NCBI GenBank assembly: GCA_035765135.1
Contig: DASTYE010000024.1
Span: 1-43,248, forward strand
Direction of reading: 5' to 3'
DNA from: JAICNG01 sp035765135
GTDB lineage: Bacteria > Gemmatimonadota > Gemmatimonadetes > Gemmatimonadales > Gemmatimonadaceae
DNA length: 43,248 bases
In this document: piece after piece, positions 28,311-37,027 of the stretch
Numbering within the stretch: position 1 is the stretch's first letter
How the letters are laid out: every line of letters starts with the position of its first letter
Translations under genes and position numbers: made by a program
Notes under the pieces: model-generated
What the model saw: only the letters and a program-made list of their open reading frames with translations
Database searches by the model: none
What the model was told of the DNA's origin: nothing

Positions 28311-28973
28311 ATGGACACCCTCATAGACCTGTGGCACCGCCTTACCGATGTCGAAGCCATCGTCCGCTGGGGCGGCTACGTCGGGCTCACCACCATCGTG
28401 TTCGTCGAAACCGGACTCCTCGTCGGGTTCTTCCTTCCCGGCGACTCACTCCTGGTAACCGCCGGGCTGCTCTCCTCACAGCCTGATTTCGGGCTCAACG
28501 TCTACCTGCTTGGCCTCATCCTGTCGGCCGCGGCGATCGCGGGCGACCAGGTCGGATACTACATCGGCCGAAAAACCGGACCGAGGATCTTCACCCGTGA
28601 GGACTCGCGTTTCTTCAACAAAAGGCACCTCTACCGCGCGCACGAGTTCTACGAGAAGCACGGCGGCAAGACCATCGTTCTCGCGCGATTCATGCCAATC
28701 ATCCGGACGTTCGCGCCCGTCGTAGCGGGGGTCGCGGAGATGCGCTACCGCGATTTCGTGGTCTTTAACGTCTTTGGCGGCCTGCTCTGGGTATGGAGCA
28801 TGCTGTTCACCGGCTACTTCCTCGGCCGCTGGATTCCGGGGATCGGTGAGCACATCGAAAAGGTTATTCTGGTGGTGATTTTCCTGTCGATCCTGCCAGG
28901 AATCATCCACTGGTGGAAGGAACGCCGGCGTCCGCCCGTCACCGTTGGTCCGAGCACGACCCCTGACGCCTGA
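28311..28973 (+). CDS. DedA family membrane protein
   Basis: A 220-residue inner-membrane protein of the DedA/SNARE-associated family, proposed to move or flip lipids such as undecaprenyl phosphate and phospholipids. Conserved features are FVETGLLVGFFLPGDSLL (Glu and PGD re-entrant loop), the basic GRKTGPRIF segment, and ARFMPIIRTFAPVVAGVAEM with its essential-type Arg residues. About four to five hydrophobic segments and a Pro-rich tail. Divergent from the peptidase with 54 bp between starts; SOD follows 46 nt after its stop. Confidence 0.94.
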   Translation: MDTLIDLWHRLTDVEAIVRWGGYVGLTTIVFVETGLLVGFFLPGDSLLVTAGLLSSQPDFGLNVYLLGLILSAAAIAGDQVGYYIGRKTGPRIFTREDSRFFNKRHLYRAHEFYEKHGGKTIVLARFMPIIRTFAPVVAGVAEMRYRDFVVFNVFGGLLWVWSMLFTGYFLGRWIPGIGEHIEKVILVVIFLSILPGIIHWWKERRRPPVTVGPSTTPDA

Positions 28974-29019
28974 CGCGGCCCGGCGCGCGCAATTCACGAT
29001 TGGCCCGGAGAACGACCTC

Positions 29020-29634
29020 ATGGCACACACGCTTCCCGCTCTGCCGTACGATTTCGCCGCGCTCGAGCCGCACATCGACGCGAAGACGATGGAGATCCAT
29101 CACGGCAAGCATCACCAGGCGTACGTCACCAATCTCAACACGGCGCTCGACAAGGCGCCCGAATTCAAGGACAAACCACTCGAGGAGCTGCTGAAGGATT
29201 TGAACAAGGTCCCCGAAGCGGTTCGTAGCGCCGTGCGGAACAACGGCGGCGGCCACTGGAACCACTCGCTCTTCTGGGTGCTCATGGGGCCAAAGGCAGG
29301 CGGCGAGCCGAGTGGCGCGCTCGCCAAAGCGATCGACCAGAGCTTCGGCGGCTTCGCGAAGTTCAAGGAGCAGTTCGCGGCGGCGGGTACCGGCCGCTTC
29401 GGATCCGGCTGGGCGTGGCTGCTGCGCGACGGGAGCAAGCTCACGATCACGAGCACGCCGAACCAGGATAACCCGCTCATGGAAGGCAAACGCGCCGGCG
29501 ACGTGCTCCTCGGGCTCGATGTGTGGGAGCACGCGTACTACCTGAAGTACCAGAATCGCCGGCCAGACTACATCGCCGCGTGGTGGAACGTAGTCAACTG
29601 GCGCGAGGTGGAGAAACGGTTTGGGAAGACCTAA
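29020..29634 (+). CDS. sodA: Superoxide dismutase, Mn/Fe type
   Basis: A 204-residue cytoplasmic SOD that converts superoxide to peroxide and oxygen. Metal ligands are H27, H82, D167 and H171 (DVWEHAYYLKY). NNGGGHWNHSLFW with GGH favours manganese over iron, although cambialistic use cannot be excluded. ATG 29020 starts the usual HTLPALPYDFAALEPHI; CCCGGAG lies about 9 nt upstream. An earlier in-frame ATG at 28945 lies in dedA and is not expected. The TAA stop lies at the edge of repeat locus D. Confidence 0.96.
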   Translation: MAHTLPALPYDFAALEPHIDAKTMEIHHGKHHQAYVTNLNTALDKAPEFKDKPLEELLKDLNKVPEAVRSAVRNNGGGHWNHSLFWVLMGPKAGGEPSGALAKAIDQSFGGFAKFKEQFAAAGTGRFGSGWAWLLRDGSKLTITSTPNQDNPLMEGKRAGDVLLGLDVWEHAYYLKYQNRRPDYIAAWWNVVNWREVEKRFGKT

Positions 29635-29786
29635 GGGATCGAGGGCGGTCGAAGGGATCGACGGGGCCGAAGGGGTGGAAAGGCGCCGCGGCTTCGCCGC
29701 GGCGCTCATCTGATGAGCAAACGGCGGCGCAACGCGCCGCCGTTTGCATACCATCCCGTCGATCCCTTCGATCCCTTCGATCCCCG
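29633..29786. repeat. Inverted 9-bp array with nested hairpins between sodA and speA (locus D)
   Basis: The left arm (29633-29680) has units of type AAGGGATCG with variants. The right arm (29751-29786) is the complementary series, three near-identical units. Between the arms are two further perfect hairpins: GCGCCGCGGC/GCCGCGGCGC (29683-29705) and a 13-bp stem GCAAACGGCGGCG (29717-29747). The outer arm begins at the sodA stop and ends 9 nt before the speA stop. A bidirectional transcript-end structure is inferred. Confidence 0.85.
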
Positions 29787-29795
29787 GCCTCCGAG

Positions 29796-31730
29796 CTACT
29801 CCCCCTCGAGATACGTATACCCCTCCAGCCCCGCCACATAGTCCGCGATGAACGCGTTCGCTTCCTCGCGCGACAGGTTCTTCGCCGCCGTCACCTTCCG
29901 GCGAAACGTCGCCAGCAGGTCGGAGGCGCGGAACTGCACGTAGTTCAGGACTTCGGTGACCGTGTCCCCGTGAACCATGTCGGTCACCTCGTAGCCGTTA
30001 GGCGCGAGGCGGATGTGGACGGCGTTCGTGTCGCCGAACAGGTTGTGGAGGTCGCCGAGGATCTCCTGGTAGGCGCCCGTCAGGAAGAAGCCGAGGATGT
30101 ACGGCTCACCCTCGCGCCAGGGGTGGAGCTCCAGGCTCGGCTTTCCTTTCCGTCCCCCCGTGAAGCGGTCGATCTTCCCGTCCGAATCACACGTCATGTC
30201 CTGCAACGTCCCGCGACGGACGGGTGCTTCGTCGAGGCGGTGGATCGGCACGATCGGAAAGAGCTGGTCGATCGCCCAGCTGTCGGGGAGCGACTGGAAG
30301 ACGGAGAAGTTGCAGAAGTAGCGATCCACGAGCGTCGACTCGACTTCGGGGAGCAGGTCGGCGTACTCCTCGCGGTCGAGCTGCGCGAGCTTGGCGATTT
30401 CGTTGACGGTCGCGGTATAGAGCTGATCGGCCATCGCGCGCCCGCGCAGGGAAAGCACGCCGCTCTTGAAGAGCTCGTGCGCGCGCTCCTTCGCGAAGGT
30501 CGCGTCGTGATACACCTCGCGCACGCTCTTCGTCGAGATCGTGTCGTAGCCTTCGCGCAGCTCGTGAAGGACGAGATGATCCTCCTCGGTGGGCGTCGGC
30601 GGTGACACCGCGACCGCCGTCTCGACGTCGATCACGTTGACCAGCAGCAGTGCGTGATGCGCCGTCAGTGCACGGCCCGATTCCGAGATGATGTGCGGCA
30701 TCGGGAGGCCCTGCTCCCGGCATGCCTCGCCGATCGTGTAGATGACGTCGTTCGCGTATTCCTGCAGCGTGTAGTTGACGCTCGAGATCACCGTCGTCCC
30801 TGAGCCGTCGTAGTCCACACCGAGACCACCGCCGACATCCACGTGCGTGATGTTTACGCCAAGCCCGCGCAGCTCGGCGTAGAACCGCGACACCTCGGCG
30901 AGGCCCGCCTTGATATAGCGGATGTCGGTGATCTGCGATCCCAGGTGGAAGTGGATCAGCCGCAAAATGTCCAGCCGCCCAATCGCCGAGAGCTTGTCGA
31001 TCATCTTCACGAGCTCGCTCGACGAGAGACCGAACTTCGATTTCTCGCCGCCGCTCTTCGCCCACCGGCCGAATCCCTCTGACGCCAGCTTGATCCGCAC
31101 ACCGGCGGTGGGCTGCACCCCGAGCTCGTCGGCCGCCTCGAGCAGCACGTCGAGCTCCGAGAGCTGCTCGATGACGACGAACACCTGATGGCCGAGCTTC
31201 TGCCCCATCAGGGCCAGCCGCATGAACTCGGTGTCCTTGTATCCGTTGCAGACGATCGTGTGATCGGTGCTCTCACGCAGCGCCAGCACCGCCTGCAGCT
31301 CCGGCTTGCTGCCGCACTCCAGCCCGACGCCGTGCGGTGCGCCGAACTGCACGATCTCCTCGACGACGTGCCGCTGCTGATTGACCTTGATCGGGTAGAC
31401 GGTGGTGTAGCTGCCCTCGTAGCCGAACTCCTCGATCGCGGCGCCGAACTTCTGGCTCAGCGACTCGATGCGCGAGCGCAGGATCTCCGAGAATCGGATC
31501 AGGAGCGGGAGCCCCACGCCCTGCTGCTCGAGGTCGCGCGCGAGCTCGAAGAGGTCCAGCTCGCGTTCCGGATGCGCCTTGTCCGGGCGGACGACGACGT
31601 GCCCGTCGGCGTTGATGTCGAAGTAGCCGAGTCCCCACCCTTCGATGTTGTACAGCTGGCGGGAGTCGTCGATCGTCCAACTGCGCGATGGAACGGAAGC
31701 CGGGGGACGCTCAGCGATTCGGGTTGCCAT
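29796..31730 (-). CDS. speA: Biosynthetic arginine decarboxylase
   Basis: A 644-residue PLP enzyme of alanine-racemase fold that turns arginine into agmatine for polyamine synthesis. The PLP lysine is K115 in TVYPIKVNQQRHVVEEI. Other signatures are NGYKDTEFMRLAL, SRFGLSSSEL-like KFGLSSSELVKMI, LHFHLGSQITDIRYIK, VDVGGGLGVDYDGSGT and the second-subunit Cys region MTCDSDGKIDRF. Length is typical of SpeA. ATG 31730. It is convergent with sodA across locus D; the 44-nt gap to pdxH suggests cotranscription with pdxH, whose product makes the PLP that SpeA needs. Confidence 0.97.
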   Translation of the reverse strand: MATRIAERPPASVPSRSWTIDDSRQLYNIEGWGLGYFDINADGHVVVRPDKAHPERELDLFELARDLEQQGVGLPLLIRFSEILRSRIESLSQKFGAAIEEFGYEGSYTTVYPIKVNQQRHVVEEIVQFGAPHGVGLECGSKPELQAVLALRESTDHTIVCNGYKDTEFMRLALMGQKLGHQVFVVIEQLSELDVLLEAADELGVQPTAGVRIKLASEGFGRWAKSGGEKSKFGLSSSELVKMIDKLSAIGRLDILRLIHFHLGSQITDIRYIKAGLAEVSRFYAELRGLGVNITHVDVGGGLGVDYDGSGTTVISSVNYTLQEYANDVIYTIGEACREQGLPMPHIISESGRALTAHHALLLVNVIDVETAVAVSPPTPTEEDHLVLHELREGYDTISTKSVREVYHDATFAKERAHELFKSGVLSLRGRAMADQLYTATVNEIAKLAQLDREEYADLLPEVESTLVDRYFCNFSVFQSLPDSWAIDQLFPIVPIHRLDEAPVRRGTLQDMTCDSDGKIDRFTGGRKGKPSLELHPWREGEPYILGFFLTGAYQEILGDLHNLFGDTNAVHIRLAPNGYEVTDMVHGDTVTEVLNYVQFRASDLLATFRRKVTAAKNLSREEANAFIADYVAGLEGYTYLEGE

Positions 31731-31774
31731 GATTCGCGAAAAGTAGTGGGGCGAGCGGCCGAACGGCAGCGCCG

Positions 31775-32356
31775 TTACGGGTAGAGAAGCGACTCACGCC
31801 ACGCGTTGCCCTCTCTCGTGAAGAGTCTCCGTTCGTGCAGCCTGCTCGGGCGACTCCGCCAGAACTCGACGCGCGCCGGGATGACACGGTAACCGCTCCA
31901 GTGAGGCGGCCGCGGCACATCGCGCCCCGCGAAGCGCTTCTCCATCGCCGCGAATCGCGCGTCCAGGTCACTGTCGTGCGCGATCGGCTCGCTCTGATCC
32001 GAGGCCCACGCGCCGATCTGGCTGCCGCGTGCCCGAGTGGCGAAGTACTCGTCGGCCTCCGCGTCGTCCACCTGCTCGGCGACTCCCTCGATGCGCACCT
32101 GCACCTCCAGCGGCTGCCAGTGGAAGGTGAGCGCCACCCGTGGATTGGCATCCAGCTCGCGTCCCTTCCTGCTGCGCAGGTTCGTGTAGAACACGAAGCC
32201 TCGGTCATCCACCGCCTTCAGAAGCACGAGCCGCGCCGATGGCTGTCCGTCGGGGCCGACTGTCGACAGCGTCATCGCGGTCGGCTCCGGCAGTAGCGTG
32301 CGGTCGAGGGACTGCGCCGCCGCCAGCAGCGAGCGGAAATGCTCGATGGGATCCAT
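31775..32356 (-). CDS. pdxH: Pyridoxine/pyridoxamine 5'-phosphate oxidase
   Basis: A 193-residue FMN enzyme that makes pyridoxal 5'-phosphate. Family features: MDPIEHFRSLLAAA, PTAMTLSTVGPDGQPSARLVLLK, GFVFYTNLRSRKGREL (FMN and substrate binding), and the C-terminal PPHWSGYRVIPARVEFWRSR followed by RLHERRLF and WRESLLYP. Shorter than E. coli PdxH only at the N-terminus. ATG 32356; divergent from the APP1-like gene. Confidence 0.95.
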   Translation of the reverse strand: MDPIEHFRSLLAAAQSLDRTLLPEPTAMTLSTVGPDGQPSARLVLLKAVDDRGFVFYTNLRSRKGRELDANPRVALTFHWQPLEVQVRIEGVAEQVDDAEADEYFATRARGSQIGAWASDQSEPIAHDSDLDARFAAMEKRFAGRDVPRPPHWSGYRVIPARVEFWRSRPSRLHERRLFTREGNAWRESLLYP

Positions 32357-32478
32357 GAAGGGCGGTTGGTGGTCGTTCGGTCTCGCGCGCGAGCGATCCG
32401 ACAGAACATCTTCATGCGAACGATGGCGACCCCTTCCCTTTTCACGCAACGCGCGCAGGCGCGAGGGCGCATCCGCTC

Positions 32479-33606
32479 GTGACGAGTCCGGGATGGCGCG
32501 AGCGTCTCCTCGCGCTCGCCGCGGGGGTCGAAGGCAAGCTCGACGCCGTGATGGCCAGACGGGCGGAGCGAGGAGGGCGGGACCCGCTCGTGATTCATGC
32601 CTATCGAGGCTACGGCACGCAGTCGCGGATCCGAATCCGCGGGCGCGTCCTCGAGGATGACGCCATCCCGGCCGCGAGCGAGCGCGATTCGGCCTGGCGC
32701 AATGCGCTGAGCGCGCTGCGGCGCTTCGAGAGCGACGAGGTCCCCGGCGCGCGCGTGCGCGTCCAGCTCGCGGGCGCCACCCAGGAGCTGGTGACGGACG
32801 CGGAAGGCTACTTCGATACCTGGATCGTCCCGCGTGATGCGCTGCACGCCGACAAGCTCTGGCACGATGTCGCGATGGAGGTGCTCGCGCCGCGTCATCC
32901 CGTTCACCGATCACCGACCGCCATCGGTCGTGTTCTGGTTCCGCCGGCGACGGCGAAGCTCGGGATCATCAGCGACCTCGACGACACCGTCGTCCAGACT
33001 GGCGCCACCGACCCGCGCGCCCTGCTTCGCTCGGTCTTCCTCGCCAACGCGCGAACGCGCCTGCCGTTCCCGGGCGTCGCGGCCCTGTATGGGGCGCTGC
33101 AGGACGGTGTGGGTGGGGGGCAGAACAACCCGGTCTTCTACGTCTCGAGCAGTCCGTGGAATCTGTACGACGTGCTCTCGGAGTTCCTGGCGCTGCGCGG
33201 GATACCCGAGGGCCCGCTCCTGCTACGGGATTGGGGGCTCACCGAGCGGGAGCTGCTGCCGACGTCGCACGGCTCGCACAAGATCGAGGCGATTCGCGCG
33301 ATCGTCGAGCTCTATCCCACGCTGCCGTTCCTGCTGATCGGTGACTCCGGTCAGGAAGATCCGGAGATCTACCGGGAGATCGTCGCGCAGTACCCGTCGC
33401 GCATTCTCGCGATCTATATCCGCAACGTCACGCCGGACGCATCGCGCGCGGAACGCATCCGCGCGCTCGCTCGTGAGGTGGCGGCGGCCCGCAGCGAGCT
33501 GCTGCTCGCCGCCGACAGCGGGGAGGTCGCGGCGCACGCGGGAGACCGCGGCTGGCTCGACTCCGCGGCCCTCGAGCGTGTTCTCGCAGAGGTTCGCGGC
33601 GGCTGA
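32479..33606 (+). CDS. APP1-like phosphatidate phosphatase (DUF2183)
   Basis: A 375-residue protein. An N-terminal beta domain with IHAYRGYGTQSRIRIRGRVL is followed by the HAD-type DUF2183 domain with LGIISDLDDTVVQTGA (catalytic DxDxT), YVSSSPWNLYDVLSEFL, and LIGDSGQEDPEIYREI. The family includes yeast App1, an Mg-dependent phosphatidate phosphatase; bacterial substrates are mostly untested. The start is GTG at 32479. The stop is 6 bp from the convergent AIM24-like gene. Confidence 0.9.
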   Translation: MTSPGWRERLLALAAGVEGKLDAVMARRAERGGRDPLVIHAYRGYGTQSRIRIRGRVLEDDAIPAASERDSAWRNALSALRRFESDEVPGARVRVQLAGATQELVTDAEGYFDTWIVPRDALHADKLWHDVAMEVLAPRHPVHRSPTAIGRVLVPPATAKLGIISDLDDTVVQTGATDPRALLRSVFLANARTRLPFPGVAALYGALQDGVGGGQNNPVFYVSSSPWNLYDVLSEFLALRGIPEGPLLLRDWGLTERELLPTSHGSHKIEAIRAIVELYPTLPFLLIGDSGQEDPEIYREIVAQYPSRILAIYIRNVTPDASRAERIRALAREVAAARSELLLAADSGEVAAHAGDRGWLDSAALERVLAEVRGG

Positions 33607-33612
33607 TCTGGT

Positions 33613-34404
33613 TCAGGAATCGCCGTCGAGCACGTTCCCGAGAATTCCGAGCACGCCACCCTCCTCTCGCCGTGCCCCTCCCGCGCGGGGCGCCGCGGCG
33701 ATGATGCGGTCGGCGAGCCGTGAGAAGGGCAGCGTCTGAAGAATCACGCGGCCGGGGCCCGTTAGGCGCACGAAAAACAGCCCCTCACCGCCGAACAGCG
33801 CCGTCTTCACTCCCTTCACCATTTCGATGCTGTAGTCCACCGACGGCTGAAACGCGACGAGGCATCCGGTGTCCACGCGGAGCGGTTCACCCGCCGTGAG
33901 GTCGATGGAGTGCAGCGTGCCGGACGCGTGGAGAAACGCCAGGCCGTCACCGGTGAGCTTCTGAAGGATGAAGCCCTCCCCACCGAAGAACCCCGCGCCA
34001 ATGCGCCGGTTGAGCGCAATGCTGACATCGATGCCGCGCGCGCCGCACAGGAAGGCGTCCTTCTGCGCGATCAACGTTCCACCCCAGTCCTTCAGATCGA
34101 TCGGCTGAATCTTCCCGGGGTACGGCGACGAGAAGGCGACGTCGCGGCGTTGGTGCGATTGGTTGGCGAACAGCGTGATGAAGAATGACTCGCCCGTCAG
34201 CATTCGCTTTCCCGCGCCGAGGAGCTTGCCCATCAAGCCGCCGCCAGCGCCGGTCGGGTCGAGGGTCGTCGCCATCTCGATCCCGTCCTGCATGTACATC
34301 ATGGCGCCGGCCTCGGCGATCACGCCTTCCCCGGGATCGAGCGTGACGATAACGGCCTGCAGGTCATCGCCGATGAGCCGATAGTCGATCACGTCCGCTG
34401 GCAT
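33613..34404 (-). CDS. AIM24/TIGR00266 family protein
   Basis: A 263-residue beta-helix-type protein, with GEGVIAEAGAMMYM, AGKRMLTGESFFITLFAN, FLCGARGIDVSIALNRRIGAGFFGGEGFILQKLTG-like glycine-rich strands (~125-160) and a late repeat FGGEGLFFVRLTGPG. Bacterial members have no agreed function; mitochondrial AIM24 helps inner-membrane organisation. ATG 34404 is supported by AAGGAGA about 6 nt upstream. Confidence 0.9.
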   Translation of the reverse strand: MPADVIDYRLIGDDLQAVIVTLDPGEGVIAEAGAMMYMQDGIEMATTLDPTGAGGGLMGKLLGAGKRMLTGESFFITLFANQSHQRRDVAFSSPYPGKIQPIDLKDWGGTLIAQKDAFLCGARGIDVSIALNRRIGAGFFGGEGFILQKLTGDGLAFLHASGTLHSIDLTAGEPLRVDTGCLVAFQPSVDYSIEMVKGVKTALFGGEGLFFVRLTGPGRVILQTLPFSRLADRIIAAAPRAGGARREEGGVLGILGNVLDGDS

Positions 34405-34476
34405 GCGGTCTCCTTCGAGTGACGTTCCGAGGAAGTTGGCGCGATGCATACGCGACGCAAAGATGTAGGCGGGACA

Positions 34477-34529
34477 CCGGGGGATGTCACCCCCGGATGC
34501 AATCGCGCCCCGCGCAAGAGACGGGGCGC
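34477..34529. terminator. Two adjacent GC hairpins downstream of the TPR gene
   Basis: CCGGGGG/CCCCCGG with a six-base loop (34477-34496) and GCGCCCCG/CGGGGCGC with a nine-base loop (34505-34529). They follow the TPR gene stop on the minus strand and precede the AIM24-like gene. No U-tract, so intrinsic termination is uncertain; the mRNA end may be protected instead. Confidence 0.45.
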
Positions 34530-34559
34530 TCGTCATGCTCCGACCGCCGACTCAGGCCC

Positions 34560-36356
34560 TCAGGGTGACGGGCGAGGGCGGCGCGCTGCCGAATCGATCG
34601 GCGTGAGCTCGAATTCGCCGTCCGGCAGCATCTGCTTGATCTGCTGATCGAGCGGATCGCGGCTTCGACGGGATGGGACGTTGACTTCCTGCGACGATTC
34701 GCGAGTGGCTGGCGGGCGTCCGATCAGGAGCGCCACGGAATCGCGAACCGACGCGGCGAGGGCCGAGTCCGCGCGACGCTTCGCCTCACGAGAGACCGTC
34801 TTCGGCCTCACCGGCCGTTTCACTTCGCGCGTCGGCGGCGCGGTCACTCCCCGCGACTCCGTCACGCCACCGCGACTCATCGCGGCCGCCGCGGCACCGG
34901 CCGACACGAGCATCGCGAGCAGGACGATGAACTTTCGCCCACCGCGTGACTTCGAGCTCGACGCACGCGGCTGGCGGCGCCGTGGCGGACGTTGCACACG
35001 GCGAGGTGTGCTCGATCGCGGCGCGGGTCGCGGCGGAGGCGGTGCGACCGGCGGGGGCGGCGCAGGACGCGGAGGCGGAGCCGCGGGAATTGGAACGAGC
35101 TCGACGCCCGCTCCCTCGACCGAGCTTGGCTCTACGGGGTGTGGTGCCTCGGGAAGTGGCGGCGGTGCGGCCGGCGGCGTCTTCCGTCGCGGCACGATCT
35201 CGTCCGTCGAGTCGTCCATCGAGATGCGCGGCAGCTGCTGCATCGGAGACAGCAATTTCACCGTCGGCGGCAGCGGGGGCGCCGGAGGCTCGGGTGGCGT
35301 GGCTCCAATGATATCCAGGCCGAGCGTCTCGCCGAGAAAAATCGCGGGATCCGATGTCTGCGGCGAACGAGGCGCGGGCGTCTTCGGCTTTGCTCGCAAG
35401 CTGGCGGGCGTTGGATGTGGCGCGAAGACATCCTGGCTCGGCGTAGGCCTCGCCGCCGGCGGTGCTGCGGGGGGTTCGACTGACGGCGGAGCTATCGGTG
35501 TAGCCGATGGCGTGGTCCGGAGAATTTCGAGCGGCGTCTCCTGCGGAGTGCCTCTCGGCGTACCACGAGGTGTCGACAGCGGCATGAGCCCGGCCGTCGC
35601 CGCCGTATGTCCCCGGAGCGTCGTCGCGCGCTGTCGCGCGCTCTGCTCCTCATCGCGCTTTCCGAGACGACCGAGCACGTCGGCAAGCAGCTCGAGGGCC
35701 GCCGCCCGGGCGGCCTCGTTAGGTGGCTGCTCGCTGTCGCGGATCCCGACGACGCGGCGTGCGACACGCTCGGCCTCATCGAGCGCGCCCTCGGCGCACC
35801 GAACCTTCACCAGGCTGGTGAGAATCGGAGCGGACTCGGGGTGATCCGGACCAAGCGCCGACTCCTTGAGGACGAGAAGGCGCTCGAGGAGTGGACCAGC
35901 GGCCGCGTGATCCTTCCGCTTGAACGCGATCCGGGCCAGGCTGTTCAGGCTGGTGACGATGTCGGGATGCTGTGCGCCAAGCCGCCGCTCGGTGATGGAC
36001 AGGGCGCGCTGAAAGAGCGGCTCAGCGGCGTCGATGTCACCGCGCGAGTAGAACACCGCCGCGAGCCCGTTCACCGTTTGCACGAGGCTGGCGTGGTCAC
36101 TCCCGAGCGCGGCTTCGCGAATCTGCAGGGAGCGACGGAACAGACGCTCGGCATCGTCGTAAGCGCGCTGGCGCAGCTTCAGCTGAGCGAGATTGGCGAG
36201 ACTCGTCGCGAGTCGCAGATCGCCGGCGCCGAGCTGTTCCGCTTCACGAATGGCGGCGACGAAGGCTTGTTCGGCACGAGCCAGATCGCCCTTGCCGAAG
36301 AACCGTCGCCCGGCCTCGTTCTGCGTTTCCCAGCGCTCGACGATCTGGTCTTGCAT
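34560..36356 (-). CDS. TPR-repeat protein with proline-rich linker and transmembrane anchor
   Basis: A 598-residue protein. Residues ~10-240 are kinesin-light-chain-like tetratricopeptide repeats (AYDDAERLFRRSLQIREAALG, AEPLFQRALSITERRLG, and others). A long Pro/Ala/Thr-rich low-complexity linker (~245-460) includes RGTPRGTPQETPLE. A basic segment precedes one transmembrane helix (KFIVLLAMLVSAGAAAAAM, near 485), and a basic, Ser/Arg-rich tail of ~100 residues follows. The TPR part should be cytoplasmic and the tail periplasmic. A protein-interaction role is likely; no specific function recognised. ATG 36356 has AAGGAG about 7 nt upstream. Confidence 0.82.
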   Translation of the reverse strand: MQDQIVERWETQNEAGRRFFGKGDLARAEQAFVAAIREAEQLGAGDLRLATSLANLAQLKLRQRAYDDAERLFRRSLQIREAALGSDHASLVQTVNGLAAVFYSRGDIDAAEPLFQRALSITERRLGAQHPDIVTSLNSLARIAFKRKDHAAAGPLLERLLVLKESALGPDHPESAPILTSLVKVRCAEGALDEAERVARRVVGIRDSEQPPNEAARAAALELLADVLGRLGKRDEEQSARQRATTLRGHTAATAGLMPLSTPRGTPRGTPQETPLEILRTTPSATPIAPPSVEPPAAPPAARPTPSQDVFAPHPTPASLRAKPKTPAPRSPQTSDPAIFLGETLGLDIIGATPPEPPAPPLPPTVKLLSPMQQLPRISMDDSTDEIVPRRKTPPAAPPPLPEAPHPVEPSSVEGAGVELVPIPAAPPPRPAPPPPVAPPPPRPAPRSSTPRRVQRPPRRRQPRASSSKSRGGRKFIVLLAMLVSAGAAAAAMSRGGVTESRGVTAPPTREVKRPVRPKTVSREAKRRADSALAASVRDSVALLIGRPPATRESSQEVNVPSRRSRDPLDQQIKQMLPDGEFELTPIDSAARRPRPSP

Positions 36357-36426
36357 GGGGGCTCCTTGGATACTCTAAAGACGCTCCCCATGGTGCCCCG
36401 TCACCTCTCGGAAACGGACATTTTGA

Positions 36427-36456
36427 CCGTCAGCGGCGGGATGCCCGCCGTGACGG
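36427..36456. promoter_or_regulatory. Interrupted palindrome upstream of the TPR gene
   Basis: Arms CCGTCAGCGGCGGG and CCCGCCGTGACGG around a three-base centre pair over 13 positions with one bulged base. It lies 71-100 nt upstream of the TPR gene start, so it may be an operator or leader hairpin. No U-tract follows on either strand. Confidence 0.35.
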
Positions 36457-36492
36457 CCGTTCTGTCGCGCCGGTGAGGTGGGTCACCAGACC

Positions 36493-36568
36493 GGTGTCGA
36501 AGGTGTGAACGGTGTCGAGGGTCGACGGGTGTCCTCGACCCCCTCGACCTCCTTGATCCCTCGACACC
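36493..36568. repeat. Inverted 9-bp array downstream of the 92-residue gene (locus E)
   Basis: Left units GGTGTCGAA, GGTGTGAAC and GGTGTCGAG are followed by a less regular right arm ending TCGACACC. The arms are complementary at the ends and imperfect inside, so this is the most degraded of the four 9-bp loci. It lies 9 nt past the TAA stop of the minus-strand gene at 36578 and before the TPR gene promoter. Probable terminator. Confidence 0.75.
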
Positions 36569-36577
36569 TTTTATTCG

Positions 36578-36856
36578 TTAGGCAGACGGGTTGCTCAACA
36601 CCGCATCGTCGGTCAGCGTGCCTGTGCCCGGTCCGAAATACGAGCCGCCGACGGTCACGCGCGCTCCCTGCGCCGTCGCGCCGGATTCGAGGATGGCGCG
36701 GAACACACGGAGGTAGGCCTCGGGCATGTGCAGAGAGCCGAGACACACGCGCGAGTCGGTGTCGGCCCGGTCGGTCCGGTGGGCGAAGATCTTCACGCTG
36801 ACGCTGTTCTGCAGCTTTCGGCTGATCTCGAGATGCAGGTCCCGCTTGAGCTTCAT
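36578..36856 (-). CDS. Unknown 92-residue protein
   Basis: A small soluble protein I do not recognise. The N-terminal half is basic with KLKRDLHLEISRKLQNSVSV and HRTDRADTDSRVCLGSL; the C-terminal half is Gly/Thr-rich (GGSYFGPGTGTLTDD). No signal peptide or membrane segment. The ATG at 36856 has only a weak upstream GGA. It is kept because its stop falls in the gap ahead of a repeat hairpin and no better frame is present; codon choice looks normal. The TAA stop lies in a GCCTAACG motif. Confidence 0.6.
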   Translation of the reverse strand: MKLKRDLHLEISRKLQNSVSVKIFAHRTDRADTDSRVCLGSLHMPEAYLRVFRAILESGATAQGARVTVGGSYFGPGTGTLTDDAVLSNPSA

Positions 36857-36990
36857 TGTTCGGTTTCCGGTGGAACAGTTCGTTTTGACGATAATCGGAC
36901 TACGACGAATCGGCGTGGTGTCATGAAACGCGCCACTTTCGCCCGCGTGCCGGTGAATTTTCGAGGCTACTCACGCGTGGAACAGATGAT

Positions 36991-37007
36991 CCGCTTCGTG
37001 CAAGCGG
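36991..37007 (-). terminator. Short hairpin downstream of the RidA gene
   Basis: CCGCTT and AAGCGG around a five-base loop, 21 nt past the RidA stop on the minus strand. No clear U-tract, so only a weak terminator candidate. The rest of 36857-37027 holds nothing I can name. Confidence 0.3.
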
Positions 37008-37027
37008 AAACAGATGGCACAGCGCGC

